Numbered from the stretch's first letter, positions 48,606 through 62,302 are shown. The stretch: 64,000 nt of DNA from Phycomyces nitens (GCA_022702545.1 JAHRBC010000001.1:1922001-1986000), one strand, 5' to 3'. Notes: generated by a model from the letters alone, not told the origin. Numbers and translations: made by a program.

Positions 48606-50089
48606 ATGGCAGGCATCACACAGGGTCTGGATCTGCTTAATCATACAAATTGAACTGCAGACACAATAGACTGACTCTTTGGAATTTAGACGAAGCTACA
48701 ATTTATGATCGTCAGATTAGACTTTGGGGATTAGACGCTCAACAAAGGCAAGTGGCCTTGCGATTTATTATTCTTATTATTATATCAAATCTTGCTGAAC
48801 TGAGAGATCAACAGGATCCAAAAGGCAAATGTTCTCGTAGCCGGAATACGTGCATTGAGTAATGAGGTCTGTAAGAATCTTGCTCTTGCAGGCGTTGGAT
48901 CTATCACTCTATTGGATCACCGCTGTGTAGTAGAAGAGGACTTGGGAGCACAGTTTTTATTACGTGAGGATTCTGTTGGAAAGAACGTGAGTCTATCTGT
49001 TTATTTATCGATTACCGTACTCCAAGAAACTCATTGTGAATGTGGTCTAGTGTGCAGAGGAAACGGCTCCTAGAATAAAGATTTTGAACCCAAGAGTCAA
49101 TGTCATTGTGGACCAAGAGGATATCAATGCCAAAAGTGACGCGTATTTCGAGACGTTTGATATTGTGTGTCTTATTGGAGCAGAATATGATCTGATGGTA
49201 AATGCTCCATAGACCAACAAGGGGATCTGGTGTGCTAAGATATACGATATAGAATAGAATAGATTGTGTGAGACGAAAGGTGGGCAAGCCATTCTATGCA
49301 GCCGATGCTTTTGGGTGGATAGGCTACATATTCTGTGATCTGAAAGAACATAGCTATGTAATGTAAGTAAGCCAAAAAAATATGCCTAGAAATTTTGACT
49401 TTCTTGCTTGTAGAGAGAAGCGCACCTGGGCTCCTGGTGTCAAACAGACCGAGGATCCAGACATTGTTCGATCCACAGAAACAGAATCTTACATAAGTCT
49501 GGCTACTTCCCTGTCGAAGAATTGGTCAAGCACACCTCCCAGGATTCTCAAGAAACGGGTGTCTCCTATTACATTTATGATTCAGAGTATGTATGATTGT
49601 GTTGAATTCACAAGTATCTTATCAAGTCAATTATAGTCCTACTCGAATTCCAGAGAAGAGTGAAGCGATCTCCCTATGAAAGCGAACTTTCAAGATTGAT
49701 AGCCCAAAAAGCCGACCTTTTAAGAGAGATTGGTGTAGATGACCCCAGTCTGTTGAATGACATGTATCTTGGGTGAGTACTTTGTGGTCAAAAAGACAAG
49801 GAGGCTGATGCTGAATGGTTTGGTTATTTAGAGACATTGCCACATTGATCCATACAGAAATGGCTTCTGTATCAGCCATTGTAGGAGGGTTTCTGTCACA
49901 AGAGATACTCAAAGTACTTTCTGCAAAGGACCAGCCACTCCAGAATTGGTTCTACTATGATGGACGTGATGGTAAGACCCCCTTTATCAATGTCTTTAAA
50001 GAACAAACACATTTTTGGCTGAGTAGAGTCTGATCTGGTTCCCTTGATGTTGTGTTGTTGTAGGTTCGGGGCGTGTTCAACAGCACTAA
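48606..50089 (+). CDS. AOS1: SUMO-activating enzyme E1 subunit Aos1 (SAE1)
   Basis: Nine exons (48606-48624, 48690-48747, 48815-48986, 49051-49197, 49253-49362, 49414-49586, 49637-49772, 49832-49971, 50064-50089) give 326 residues; human SAE1 has 346. The ThiF-type fold is clear: DEATIYDRQIRLWGLDAQQR, ANVLVAGIRALSNEVCKNLA, GVGSITLLDHR, EEDLGAQFLLRE, then KPFYAADAFGWIGYIF and the C-terminal ASVSAIVGGFLSQEILK. It lacks the catalytic Cys domain, as this subunit should; it works with Uba2. Exon 1 (MAGITQ) is inferred: a 65-bp intron with donor GTCTGG restores MAGITQDEATIYDRQ, because no in-frame ATG exists otherwise. Intron 2 uses a GC donor (GCAAGT), required to join AQQ-R-IQKANVLV. The start is the least certain part. 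Confidence 0.9.
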
Positions 50090-50224
50090 TGATGATAATG
50101 ATAATAAAGAGATGGATATACTGGCTGTTTATTTTTGGCTACCAAAGCCACTTCTACCCATGGACTGATTCCTTTTCATATATATTCATTGATAGAATCA
50201 TTTTTATTAAATATATATATATAA

Positions 50225-51070
<846 letters not shown>

Positions 51071-51882
51071 AGGACATGTCTCTTTAATTCGCCATTTATA
51101 ATTCGATATGCTTATGAATCGTGAGATTGTTTCAATAAAAAATATATAAACTGTTCTTCATTGTTACCTATACAAATCAATTGGAAATTAATATATATAT
51201 ATATATATATACACGCACATATATATATATATCACGTGTTGAATCACTGTTGCTTTGGACTCATGACGCACTCTTTGAATGGACATCTTGGCTGGGAGGA
51301 TTTAATGTGGTCCCAGCGAGGCAATAGTCAAATCCACAGATCCATTGGATTTTACAGGTCACGAATATTTAGAATGTATTGATTTCTTTATTCACACAAG
51401 ATGCTTGTTAAATTTGATGTTTTGGCACATTGGACAGATAGTTATTAATGCTGGATCTTTTGAAATTGAATGATACCTGGGTTTATTAATAGAGTCAAAG
51501 CAACAGCAATAATAAATGTTGGATCAATTACTGTCCCCATGTATAGAGCCCATGTATAAAGACAATACTCGACTAGACATTCTCGGCTTCAAGCTGGCAG
51601 AAATATAATGTTAAAAGCAACAGGATTGAATAATAATAATAATAATCATATAAACATCCATTTGCTTGTCGTTTCTCAACGCTTGGTCAAGAATAACTAA
51701 CATTGACCTTTAAGCGATTAAAGACATATAAGTCCTCTAGTCTCTTTGTACAGGGTCTATTATAGACGCCCGCTGTTTCTCACAAGTACCGTATTGGCGA
51801 ATCATTAATATTATATCAATAATCTTGACGACCATATTTCTCCAAATGTTTATTTATTTATATATATATATAGGTTTGTATG
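51071..51882. other. Convergent intergenic region, H3 and HOM3
   Basis: No gene. TA/CA runs lie at about 51190-51235 and an AAT run near 51630-51648. It holds the 3' ends of two converging genes. Confidence 0.5.
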
Positions 51883-53886
51883 TTAAAAGTAAGAATCGAC
51901 GCATGGGTCAGCATCGAGAAGCCTTTCATGAATGGCCCTCATTGCTGTAATAGAGTCAGACTCTTTGACAACACATGAAATGTTGATTTCAGAAGCACCT
52001 TGGGAAATCACCTCGATATTGATGTTTGCAGACGCAAGCGCAGAGAACATCTCGGCAGCAACTCCTACAGTATTCTTCATCTTCTTACCCACCAGAGACA
52101 CAATGGCCATGTGGTTCTTCCTGTTCACCTAAAGGAGATCTGTGTTATCGATTGTAAAAGACAAAGTATCTCAAAATACCTTTCCAAGTCTGTTTAATTC
52201 CCCCAGGACCTTGTTGAGTAAATGCTCGGGTACATTGGAACCCATGACCAAGGACACATAGACTTCTGAGGTCGATATCAAGTCAATTACGATATTATGA
52301 TCGTCCAAGACCGAAAAGATCTTGGCCAGAAATCCATGGCTGAGATTCTTCTTGTTAGAATGAATGTTGAGGACGCAGATGTTGTTCTTTACGGTTATAG
52401 CCGAAGGAGATTTTCGTGACAAGTCTGAATGATATCCATTCTTTGCCAGGAAAGAGGGAGATAGTGGTGGTGTGATGTGGCTACTTGGAATATTATTGGG
52501 TACATCTGGAAAGACGACCGTGCCTTGTCCCACCGGATTCTCTACGTTCTTTATTCTAATCGGAATACTAGATCTGATGACCTGGTCCATGGTAAAGGGA
52601 TGTATGACTTCTGAGCCATAGTAAGTCAATTCGGCTGCTTCTTCAGGCGTAATTATTGTAAGAAGTCGCGCACTCTTTATCTTGCGAGGATCAGCAGTGA
52701 AAATACCATCGACCTCTTTCCAGATCTGCAATTCATGGGCATTTAAACCAACTGCCACCAAAGCAGCACATAGGTCTGTGTAGCCCCTTCCCACGGAAGC
52801 TAATAAGCTGCCAGGAACATTACCAAAGAAACCTAGTCATACGTCAAATAAGGCATACTATCATCAGAAATATTGGAGCAAAATAGAGGCCTCTATTGAT
52901 ATTACCTGTAATCACCGGTACCTTGTTGCCGCATCCATGGACAATACTAGCCATACGCTGACCAACATAATCATAGAATTCTTGATCAAGTACAATAAAT
53001 TCACGATCGATAATATCGTTCAATACCACAAGCTCGCTGTCGATTCCCTTTAAAAGACATTAGATTCATTGTGGCCCCAACTCGTCTTCAATTATCCCTG
53101 CATCATAGCCTCCCATGGAATGTTCCTCTTAAATCACAATTTAATTATCTGAACTTTTTATTTTGTTTACCTTATCCTGCAGAACTGCAGCCACAACCAT
53201 ACAGGCCAGTTTCTCCCCCATTCCAGTCACAACATCTTTAGATCTTGGAGAAAGCTCACCCAGGATCTTTAAATGGCTTAAATACCGAGGCATACTATAT
53301 GCACATATTATCTGTCTTACCTCTGTGGCCTGCAAAAAGGACACAAGATTGCTCATTTCTAGCTCTAGCTGATTCTCGAGCTGAAATAATATACGAGGCG
53401 TCTGAATGTTCTGCCGTGCCGTGTCCAAGTGGTCTTGTAAGATTTGCTTTACGATTGACAGGTACCGACCCTTGCCTTTTAATGCATATTCAGTGGCCTC
53501 CAAGAGTCTTGTGTACAGCAAAGCTTGTTATCACCAATTGCTTTTATCGGTCAAAACCCGACGATCTTGTGCCTTACCTGTTTGTTGTACCCATCTCCTT
53601 TGTTTCTCCACTACGGGCAGAACAAACGATGGCAACCCGTTTGGTCTTCAAATAGAACCTACAAATCAGCAAGAATTATGATGAGCACAATAGAATAAGA
53701 AATGTCAGAAATAGGTTTATGCAAAACGAGAAATTGGGTTGGTATTCTAATGATTCATTTTTGAATTCTTGTAACTCACGGCGTAATATCGGATGCAATG
53801 CTATCCAGGAACTTTCCAACGCTTGTTCCACCGTATTTTTGCACGACCCAAGGAAGATTTGGTTGATTGTTTATTAAAAGGGACAT
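51883..53886 (-). CDS. HOM3: Aspartokinase (Hom3-like)
   Basis: Six exons (53780-53886, 53578-53658, 53171-53507, 52906-53047, 52180-52832, 51883-52128) give 521 residues, against 527 for yeast Hom3. The kinase start is WVVQKYGGTSVGK (residues 13-25), followed by VAIVCSARSG. Exon 5 holds GRGYTDLCAALVAVGL, LQIWKEVDGIFTADPR and ITPEEAAELTYYGSEVIHP, the substrate and nucleotide region, then two ACT domains (NICVLNIHSNKK..., then HMAIVSLVGKKMKNTVG). It phosphorylates L-aspartate, the first step towards Met, Thr and Ile, and the ACT domains give threonine feedback control in fungi. The 123-bp intron 53048-53170 was chosen over a retained reading because it joins LQDK to GIDSELVVLND in the family frame. 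Confidence 0.96.
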
Positions 53887-55879
53887 TGTGAACTATCAAA
53901 GACAAGCCAATATTTATTATTATTGTTATTATTTTGCTAATATAAGAAACTAGACTTACTAGACGATTACAAGATCAATATCAAAAAGATTTGGATCTTT
54001 TAAAGGAAATGGGACAATTGAAAAGTACGACATTTGCAATATCCTTGTTTTTTTGCCCCTTTTTATTAAAATCAAAAGAGATTCTAGGACTGCAGGTCCA
54101 TAGCTTTACATCACAGATTAACATATTCCTCACATGAAACCCAATTCGTACAAGATTCCAGCTCTATACAATTATAAATTAGACTTGGTACCGTTATCTT
54201 TTTTTTCTTTCTCTTGTGATTGGATATCTTATTGGACAAGGCCAAGTGTGCACTCTTTGTAAGTATACGAAAACCCCTCTAGACAAAAAGCACGAATAAA
54301 TACGACATTTGATCCTATGACAAGATCGAATACAATCTATACAGATTCATCAGACACTCTAATAGAAAAAAAAAGGTTTCCAAGCACAGATGCACAAACA
54401 AATGTAAATGACCTGCTTTCAATCTACTTTATTATCAAAATATTCTTATTTATTGTATATTCTTGATCTTCATCTTGGTCTGATTCCAACTCGACTACAG
54501 AATATTTATTGTGCTTTCTATATAAACTTTATTATTATTATTACAAAATAGGTCACCAAGAAAATGCACATTACACTCGAGAACCTAATTTTCTGTAGAT
54601 GCCCATTACATACAAAAATAGCATTTTCTTGATAAAAGACGTAAACTTGAACTCTTGGTCAAACATTCTGTAGATTTTCTGATCTATAGAGTACACTAGA
54701 TAGATTCCAAAAAAAAGAAGTAGTAGTAGTATTCATGACCAGGATATCCTTGTCAATTATATGTTGTAGAGTAAGAATTGTATACATTAAAAGGTAGCTT
54801 TGAATAGGCGTTTGCAAGGTTGAATTGTACATTTTAATACTCGATAGAATTGTAGGATTATAGGTAAAATCTACCTTGCAATCATGAACAATAGATTGCA
54901 TGTGCAAAATATTCAGTCATATTGAGCCTAGTGAAAAGCAAGTTGGATTCTCTTTTACACTAGTCTGTATCGTCTAGCCATTAAAAACCAATATAGATTT
55001 ATAATCTGTAAAAAAAAAGTTGCATAATCAATCGATATATCTTTGTATGGTAAAAAGGTATTCTTATGTTGACTGAAAAGCTTCAAAATATCGATTTATC
55101 TCGATACTAAGTTTAATGTGTTGTGTATTTTGTGATTTGTGATTTGGGAAACAAATGGCAAATATTCAGCTGTAAATGATATCAGACATGGTGGGTTTCT
55201 ATACCATTAGTACCTAGATGATTGAAGCAAGGCTATTTATGCACGGTGCAGTTCAATTGTATACTATCAAAAGAGAGACTAGAATAGTGTACATGATGCA
55301 TTTTCAGTTCAAACTTAATGGTGCTGGATTATATGGATAGACAGAAATCTCGAATTGTGCAAGCCATTTGTCAATTGGGCATCATAAATCGGTAATTCGT
55401 GGTTTTTATGATATGGACACAAAGGAGATGCCTGTAATTATTGTATCGAATCATAACACTATATATTGATACCACAAGATTCATATACAATATTCTTGGC
55501 AATTTAACCAAATAAGACTGTATCAATTGCTGGCAAGTCCACAGACGTCTTGGCCACCAACACTGCAGCTATCAAAAGCATGACTGATAACCATTGAAAT
55601 GCACGCAATAGTCTTATTAAATGGAACATATAGTATGCTAATAAAACAAAAACTATAATATTTCCTCTTCATAATGCTGTACTCTTTTCTAGTGGCCTAT
55701 AAAGTCAATTGGATCATATTCCAAGCATTTTTATGGGCAGCCCAAAAACTATCCGGCATGGATTCCTACTGCCTTTCTCAAAAGCAAGGAGAGTCACATA
55801 AACCCTGTAATGGCAGAGAAAGGGTATACAAGCCACGCCTTGTGCTCTCTTTTTTTTTGGTTGGAAATATGCAGTTCAA
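53887..55879. other. Divergent intergenic region, HOM3 and PUS1
   Basis: About 2 kb, AT-rich, presumably containing both promoters. A plus-strand segment after an acceptor-like TTACTAG (about 53968-54040) reads RRLQDQYQKDLDLLKEMGQL, but no gene model can be built around it. Nothing else seen. Confidence 0.45.
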
Positions 55880-57759
55880 ATGTTAATTGGAATCGTACGC
55901 AAAGGTTTACCGTCTCGTTTCCGAAACACATTCTCCGCAATGGCCGCATCATCAAAGGCAACCCCAGCAATGACCAGCGAACCTAAACTCAATAATCCAG
56001 AACCGAAAACTCCCGAAGAAGTAGACAGTAGACTTCTTCCAGTAGCAGACACTCCCAGTGGATGGCCAGAGCCACCAAAAAGAAAACCAAAGACTGGCAA
56101 AGAACGCAAGGAGCATTTTATGAAGAACCGGTCATGGAAAGCCACAGAGTCCAAACCAAAGTGGGAAGACAAGAAGGATGACAGACCGCCTCAGACCGGC
56201 GAAAAGGAGCCTCGACTGCCAAAGAAGAAGGTGGCTATGCTTATAGGCTTCAACGGCACTGGATATCAAGGAATGCAGTCGTATGTACCATTAGACCAAG
56301 TATTAAAGGCACGTAGGATAACATCATATTTCATAATTATCCTACAGAAACCCTGATGCCAAGTCTATCGAAGGTGATTTGTTTGATGTTCTCTGCAAAG
56401 TTGGTGCCGTATCAAAGGACAACTCAAATGATCCTGCCAAAGTAAGCCTACAGCCAATTATCAAAATACGCGCTAACCATTATACACAGGTCCAGTTGGT
56501 GCGCGCAGCACGTACAGATAAAGGAGTCCACGCTGCTGGGAATCTTGTTTCTCTAAAGTTAATCACCGAAGATCCTGATTTGGTGTCCAAGATCAACGAA
56601 CTTCTTCCTGAACAAATTAGAGTGTGGGGTAAGATATATGGAGACACGGATAATGATAAAATCATATTTAATATTGGCGAAAATAAATGATATAGGCTAC
56701 ACCGAGACTTCGCGTTCGTTTCATGCCAAGAGCAGCTGTGATTCACGTACCTATGAGTACCTGCTCCCCTCTTATACTCTCATGCCACCTCACAAGAAAG
56801 ATCTCAAGGATTGTCCTGGGGCTGAAGATGACAGAAAGCTGTTTGTAGACAATAGTTCAAAGGTGTATTATGTGTCTCGTAGTACACCTGAAGAAATGGA
56901 AATCAAGGATAAGTACCGAGTAGAGAAACACGTATTTGAAAAGTTTAGAGACTCTCTTGACATATTCAACGGAACACACAACTTTCACAACTATACTGTG
57001 GGACGTGGCTTCAGGGACAAGAGCTCCAATCGACATATGATGAACATTGAGGTAATAAGACAGCTGATGTACTGTGTTGTACCTAACTGTCTATGCAGGC
57101 ATCCGATCCAATGTTGATCGAAGGCACAGAGTGGATTAGCGTAAAGCTCCATGGCCAGTCATTTATGCTTCATCAGATCAGAAAAATGATATGCAAGTAC
57201 AATAGTGTCATTTACTCAACAAGTATTAATCTATGGGGGTAAATAGCAATGGCTGCAATGATTGCTCGTAGTGAAGCCCCCATCTCTTTGATCACAAAGT
57301 CATTTGAAGGAGAGAGGATCAACATACCAAAGGCACCCGCACTAGGCTTATTATTGGAAAGACCAGTTTATGATATCTATAACAAAAAGGCAACCAAGGC
57401 CAACGAACATGATATCTTGACAAAATCTCCTGAAGAAGCCAAGAATCGTGAATATATAGACTTTGATAAATACAAGGTAAGGCCAAAACAAGCTTTACAT
57501 TGATACTTATTTGATTCCATAGAACGAAATCAAGGACTTTAAGGAAAAATGGATCTACAAAAAGATCTTTGAGACCGAAAAGACCGAAAGAGTGTAAGTA
57601 TTCATACAAGTAGCGCGTATTATTATATCTAATGTACCATTTATTAGGTTTGATGACTACTTTATTCTCTTGGATTCTACTCCTGCAACTGATTATAACT
57701 ACATTAACCCAGAGGGAGTTATTCCCGAGGAGTGTATCATTGTTACAAAGCACACATAA
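55880..57759 (+). CDS. PUS1: tRNA pseudouridine synthase Pus1
   Basis: Eight exons (55880-56280, 56348-56441, 56490-56628, 56696-57051, 57099-57192, 57247-57476, 57523-57593, 57648-57759) give 498 residues. Family marks: VAMLIGFNGTGYQGMQ, then VRAARTDKGVHAAGN with the catalytic Asp at about 175, SRTYEYLLPSY, THNFHNYTVG, and LHGQSFMLHQIRKMI joined to SMAAMIAR. This is the TruA superfamily, eukaryotic Pus1 type. Pus1 modifies several uridines in tRNA and some other RNAs in nucleus and mitochondria. The first 24 residues are basic and hydroxylated (MLIGIVRKGLPSRFRNTFSA), like a mitochondrial presequence, with a second Met at 21 that could make a non-mitochondrial form. Intron 5 has a GC donor (GCAAGT). 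The 3' end lies 7 bp from the convergent Hsp70-like gene. Confidence 0.95.
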
Positions 57760-57766
57760 CAAAATA

Positions 57767-60156
57767 TTAAGCACCATAATTGCAAACAACTTGAAAGGAT
57801 TGATCTCGAATGGAAGCCTCAACCTTCAACTCAACATCTCCAAAATGCATCTATAATAATAAAAAATACTAGTTAAAATAAAGTATTTTATTGATCCAAG
57901 GCTTACCTTGATGTTCAAGTCAATCTTATCTCCATTTCTTGCACCAGGCAGTTCAGGCATTGGGATCTGAAAGTCAAAGAGCTTCTCTACACCAGGCTCT
58001 TTTGTGTATCGAGGCTCGCTTTCATTACTAGAAACAAACATGGTGCAGACAGTATGGTGGGGGTATATAGTGGTATAATTGCGACTAAAAGGTTCGCCAG
58101 TGTCTAGAGATCGCTTTTGTTATTATCTCTTGTATTGGCCATAATTACAGAAACTTACTCAACGGCTCTCCTCTGCGTACATAGGTAGAGAATCGGTGAT
58201 CGCAGCGATAAGTGCCATCTGGCTTGCGAATTCTGTATTCTATAGGGTCGACACCATCCACAAATGCATTTGTGATGTCGATACCATACCATACACGAGA
58301 CACACGGGTCGAGACCTTGTTAGGATTCAATCCAAAGTAGACTGCACCACGACACACCGCCATCTCTAGAGACAATATAACGAAAGCCTTGTTTAAATAT
58401 CCACATGGCCCATACTTTTAGATCATTTTACCTGGCCTGTTGGGCTTAATGACCAATATGCCTTCGGGTCTGAACTCTTGGTCAATTCGGTGATAGAGAT
58501 AGTTGGAAGCACCAAATCCACCCACTGTGAAGATTGCCTTTAGATTTCTAGTCTCGCTCTTTTGCTGATGAATAAGTCCAATAACATCTCGAACAACAGG
58601 CTCAAACACCAATTGCTTCAATTCATCCACAGTAAACAAAAGTTGACCATCACTTAGGCCAATCTCAGGATTTGACTTTTGTACCAGCCCAAGACTCATC
58701 GGTAGTTGCAAACTATGATCCTCACTTCCATCAAATATTGGCTTTATCATATCTATACGGCAATTTGATCAATAACATTTCCACGGCTAGCTCTTTTGTT
58801 GTCTGGAAACACTTGCCTATAAAATGCTCCATCATACTGTCCATGGACTTTGCTGGTATATTGGTAACAACCTTTTTGAGCTTCATCTTCAATAGCTTCT
58901 TCATGTTTTTATCAATAAACATGGATCCACACGACTTTCCGACTCCCTTTGTACTCTCTCTGAATTTGCGGTTTCCATTTGCGTCCATCTTTACAGTGAA
59001 TACGATAAGATCCACAGTTCCACCTTTATAAGCACATTAGCACACACTGAGCCCTGAGAATCTAAACTAATATTCATACCTCCAGCATCACAAATCATAA
59101 ACTCATCACCATCATTCATATTAAACTGATCGCATGTATTCTCACAATAGATAGCGGCGGCCTCGGGTTCAGAGATTAGCATGAGTCGATCGTGCTCGTC
59201 ATCTTTACTGATAATTCCAGAAAGAATGGCAGCCTCACGCATCTTTTGCTTGGCACCATCTGTCCACATTGCCGGGACCTAATAAAAAAAGGTATACAGA
59301 GTTATACATGGCCTATAGACCGACATCAAGACTTACGGTCAAGCAATACCGGTATCGGCCTCTGAGGGTCTGGGTGTAGCCTTTTTCCATCTCGGTTTGA
59401 ACATTCTCATGAAACTTTCTCAGATAATCTTTTTTCGTGTGTGTGTTTAATAGAAAAATATATAGTAAGGCCAAAGTCTAGGCTCTGCTTTAATCTATCT
59501 TACCCGCAATGATTACAACTGGATCGAGATTTCCCGGTGGTTTCTTTAGAACACCTTCCAGCCCTTCGTCCAGATACAGCTTAAACTGCTGGAGCAATAG
59601 ATACTTTTTTGTAAGGTTGGCCTTTGCACGTTCTCGACGAGCAGCACTTCCCCAAAAGGTGAGTTCCTTGATTGGATATTTTAATGACTAGGATTCAATA
59701 CGCGTATGGATTGTATAGCAAACCTTGGTCTCGACATCGTACAACTGTAGGCAGAACACAGACCCCCCAAATAACAAAATGGTTAATAAGAGCAGATAGT
59801 ACTACCCGAGGGGGGCTTTTATACATACGCTCATGGTTGGGACCTTTTGAAATATAAAGGTGTGAGTATACAATTATGGAGCGAATTAAACATACTTTTC
59901 CATAGTGATGGGCAGTCTGCTTGGGCCTATATGTCAATACGCTTGTTAGTTGGCTAGTTTGACCCGTGAGCTTATAAATCATACCATGATACGATATCGC
60001 AGACTTCGTTGTCTGAGGATATGATACTAAAGGCTGCACCAGAATAAGTTGTGCCTAGAAAATAAACGATTAGCTAATGGCGACATTGTTGTATAATGTA
60101 CCAAAGTCAATTCCAACGACGACTCGGTAATCGTTAAAGCCAGGGTCGAAATCCAT
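57767..60156 (-). CDS. HSPA12-like Hsp70 family protein
   Basis: Thirteen exons (60102-60156, 59985-60054, 59896-59926, 59829-59843, 59724-59744, 59504-59666, 59337-59428, 59080-59278, 58817-59023, 58432-58752, 58159-58365, 57907-58103, 57767-57850) sum to 553 residues. The actin/Hsp70 nucleotide fold is visible: VVVGIDFGTTYSGAA (phosphate 1), MICDAGGGTVDLIVF (phosphate 2) and FTVGGFGASNYLY (adenosine site). The substrate-binding half of true Hsp70 is lacking, and LISEPEAAAIYC plus the short C-terminus match the divergent HSPA12 class, which is multiplied in Mucoromycota. Its function there is unknown. Exons 4 and 5 are only 15 and 21 nt (VPTMS, LYDVETK). They are supported by frame and by typical family text (TPT.LLYD..T). 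Intron 9 uses a GC donor. Confidence 0.88.
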
Positions 60157-60732
60157 AATGAGGAAGAAGAGAGATGCATTTCTAAGCCATGTTTAAACCT
60201 ATATATTTTTGTTTGTACGAGCCCATGCTTAGTTCAGTGTAACTAATGGGTTTGGATCAAATATATATATAAAAATATATATAGAGATCTAGAGACATGG
60301 TTGGAGACCAACCATTAAAATTGCATCTCTTTGATCGACTCCAATAGATACAAGTGTATATTTGGACCGTATGGTTTCCTTGAAAGAAGTCTATGGGTGC
60401 CATGGCTGATTGAGATTGCCTTTTTTGTCAATTAATTGTCCTACTCCTTCATTAATACATCTTTAAGATCAATATTCACACGATAAACAATGTTAATAAA
60501 TAAGACATCAATCAATAACAATCGTTCAATTGAACTCCTTGCCACCAACCAATTCGATGCCACAGAATACCATCTTTCTTAATAATGACCCCAAATCAAA
60601 GCCAATGCGGGGTTGTAATCCCGGGTTGATTTTTGGTGACAGGACCTGAAAATATCGATTTAAAAATGATTAATTTGCCATGCTGTACGACGCCTATTCT
60701 CCAAATTCACTCTTCTTTGGTGGAAAAGACGA
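60157..60732. other. Divergent promoter region
   Basis: Separates the Hsp70-like gene (minus) from an unknown gene (plus). TA-rich runs at about 60257-60285. An ATG at 60682 opens a 27-codon frame that ends before any splice site and overlaps the chosen start of the next gene in a different frame. Confidence 0.4.
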
Positions 60733-62302
60733 ATGGTCGGTCAAGATAGAGAGTCACTCTTGAGAAAGGGTCTTTTTACACCAATCACACCTCCCAGACA
60801 ATCTCTTCAACAGGCATGGAATGAAGAATACTCGGACTACAATGAACATGGAGTTCCATGCACACCATTGAGTCTTCATCGAGATCGTACTTTGACAAAG
60901 AAGCCACCAAGAACAGAAAGCAAGGTATACAAGGCCTCTTTTTTTTAAGAGACACACACACAGCATATATTCCCTTGACCAACTGAATGTTCTGTATTGT
61001 AGGCGACAGATAATAAAGGTTCGCTATTCTTTTCTTCTTCCTTTTGATCTCTACTACTGCATACATCTAAACATGGACTCTATTAGGTCTATATGAATCA
61101 CCCATAGTCCATAAGAATCAAATGGCGTATTCACCAGCCTACAGCCATATCTCAACCCCAGATGTGATTCTCTCTGACGGCACTGATGATGCCAGCCCAC
61201 TATTGCCAAACAGAACCCCTGCAAATCCATATCACTGGGAGGAATGTACAACTCCTCAATCGAGCTATAAATACCGTCGTACGGATCTTATCAGTCGATT
61301 GATGGAAGAAGACATGCGTCTAGAAAGAATAGAGCAAAGCATACATGCAATTGGGGAAATGGTATTTGAGTACATTGTCAATATTGGATATAAACGTCTT
61401 TATATATTCTAGGCCTCTAGCATCTCTAGGGAATCACACGAGGCAATGTCAGTCTTCAAGTGCACTCGGTCTACACCAACCAGAGACTTGCTGGCCACCA
61501 AGTCCAATACTGCCTTACCTGACCCTTTTCTGTCCCGTCCATTCTTGAACAACCAGACCAGCACAATGATGAATGTCCCAAACAAGGCACCAACCCCTCG
61601 TAATCTAAAAGTATTATTTCATTGTCGTCATTTCATTCTTTCCTGTACTAATCATGATTATAGTCAGAAACAAGGCCCAAACAGAGGGTAGATACAGAGT
61701 ATAAAGATTTAAAGAGGTAAGTGTTGTATGTAAAGAAAATTATACTGTGGTTATTTTATTTTTTTCACAATTGATAAATGATATCCTTGTGGCCATGGTG
61801 ATTTATTAGAAGAGTAGACAATATCTATATCAATGATTTACTATCTCGTCAATTAGCAAAACCTGGATCTATTAATCATGTTCCAATCATCAATCATTTG
61901 TACGCCAAAGTTGAATCACAAAACAAGCCTATCCATCAGCCATCATTCGATAGACATAAACCATCAGAGAGAAGGAATAGATTGAGAGATCATGGTCATC
62001 CATATAGGCGCCAAGTAGACAAAGAAGATCGTGCGCCAAATCAGATACGAACCCTGAAAGAAGAGTTGGATTTGGCCCAAGAAAGAGACTCCAAGATCAG
62101 GAAAGAAAAGGAGAATCAGGATATCAAAAAGAAGAGCTTTTATTTGGAAGAAAAAGAACACGGTCAATACAGACTCGATGAAGAAGATCCTATACTGGTT
62201 GATCTGCTAAGCACAGATATAGTCTGGAAGGATAATGTTGGGCACATTTCAGGCGACGAGTGGACGTTTACCGGAAAACACTATGTACTTTGTGAAAAAT
62301 GA
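60733..62302 (+). CDS. Unrecognised hydrophilic coiled-coil protein
   Basis: Six exons (60733-60924, 61003-61018, 61087-61361, 61413-61610, 61664-61716, 61810-62302) join in frame to 408 residues; exon 2 is only 16 nt (ATDNK). No family recognised. The N-terminal half is Pro/Ser/Thr-rich with SP/TP motifs (LFTPITPPRQ, GVPCTPLSL, KAPTPRN). A helical block ISRLMEEDMRLERIEQSI lies at about residues 140-160. The last exon is a highly charged coil (RTLKEELDLAQERDSKIRKE...), ending in a compact segment DIVWKDNVGHISGDEW TFTGKHYVLCEK. This looks like a regulated, mostly disordered nuclear or cytoskeletal protein, but no function should be assigned. The start at 60733 is the first ATG in the exon-1 frame. 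Confidence 0.62.

Noticed and set aside
53930..54113. Coding-like plus-strand segment RRLQDQYQKDLDLLKEMGQL after an acceptor-like site
   Set aside because: No upstream exon or start codon could be linked, and it lies in the HOM3 promoter region. Too short to call.
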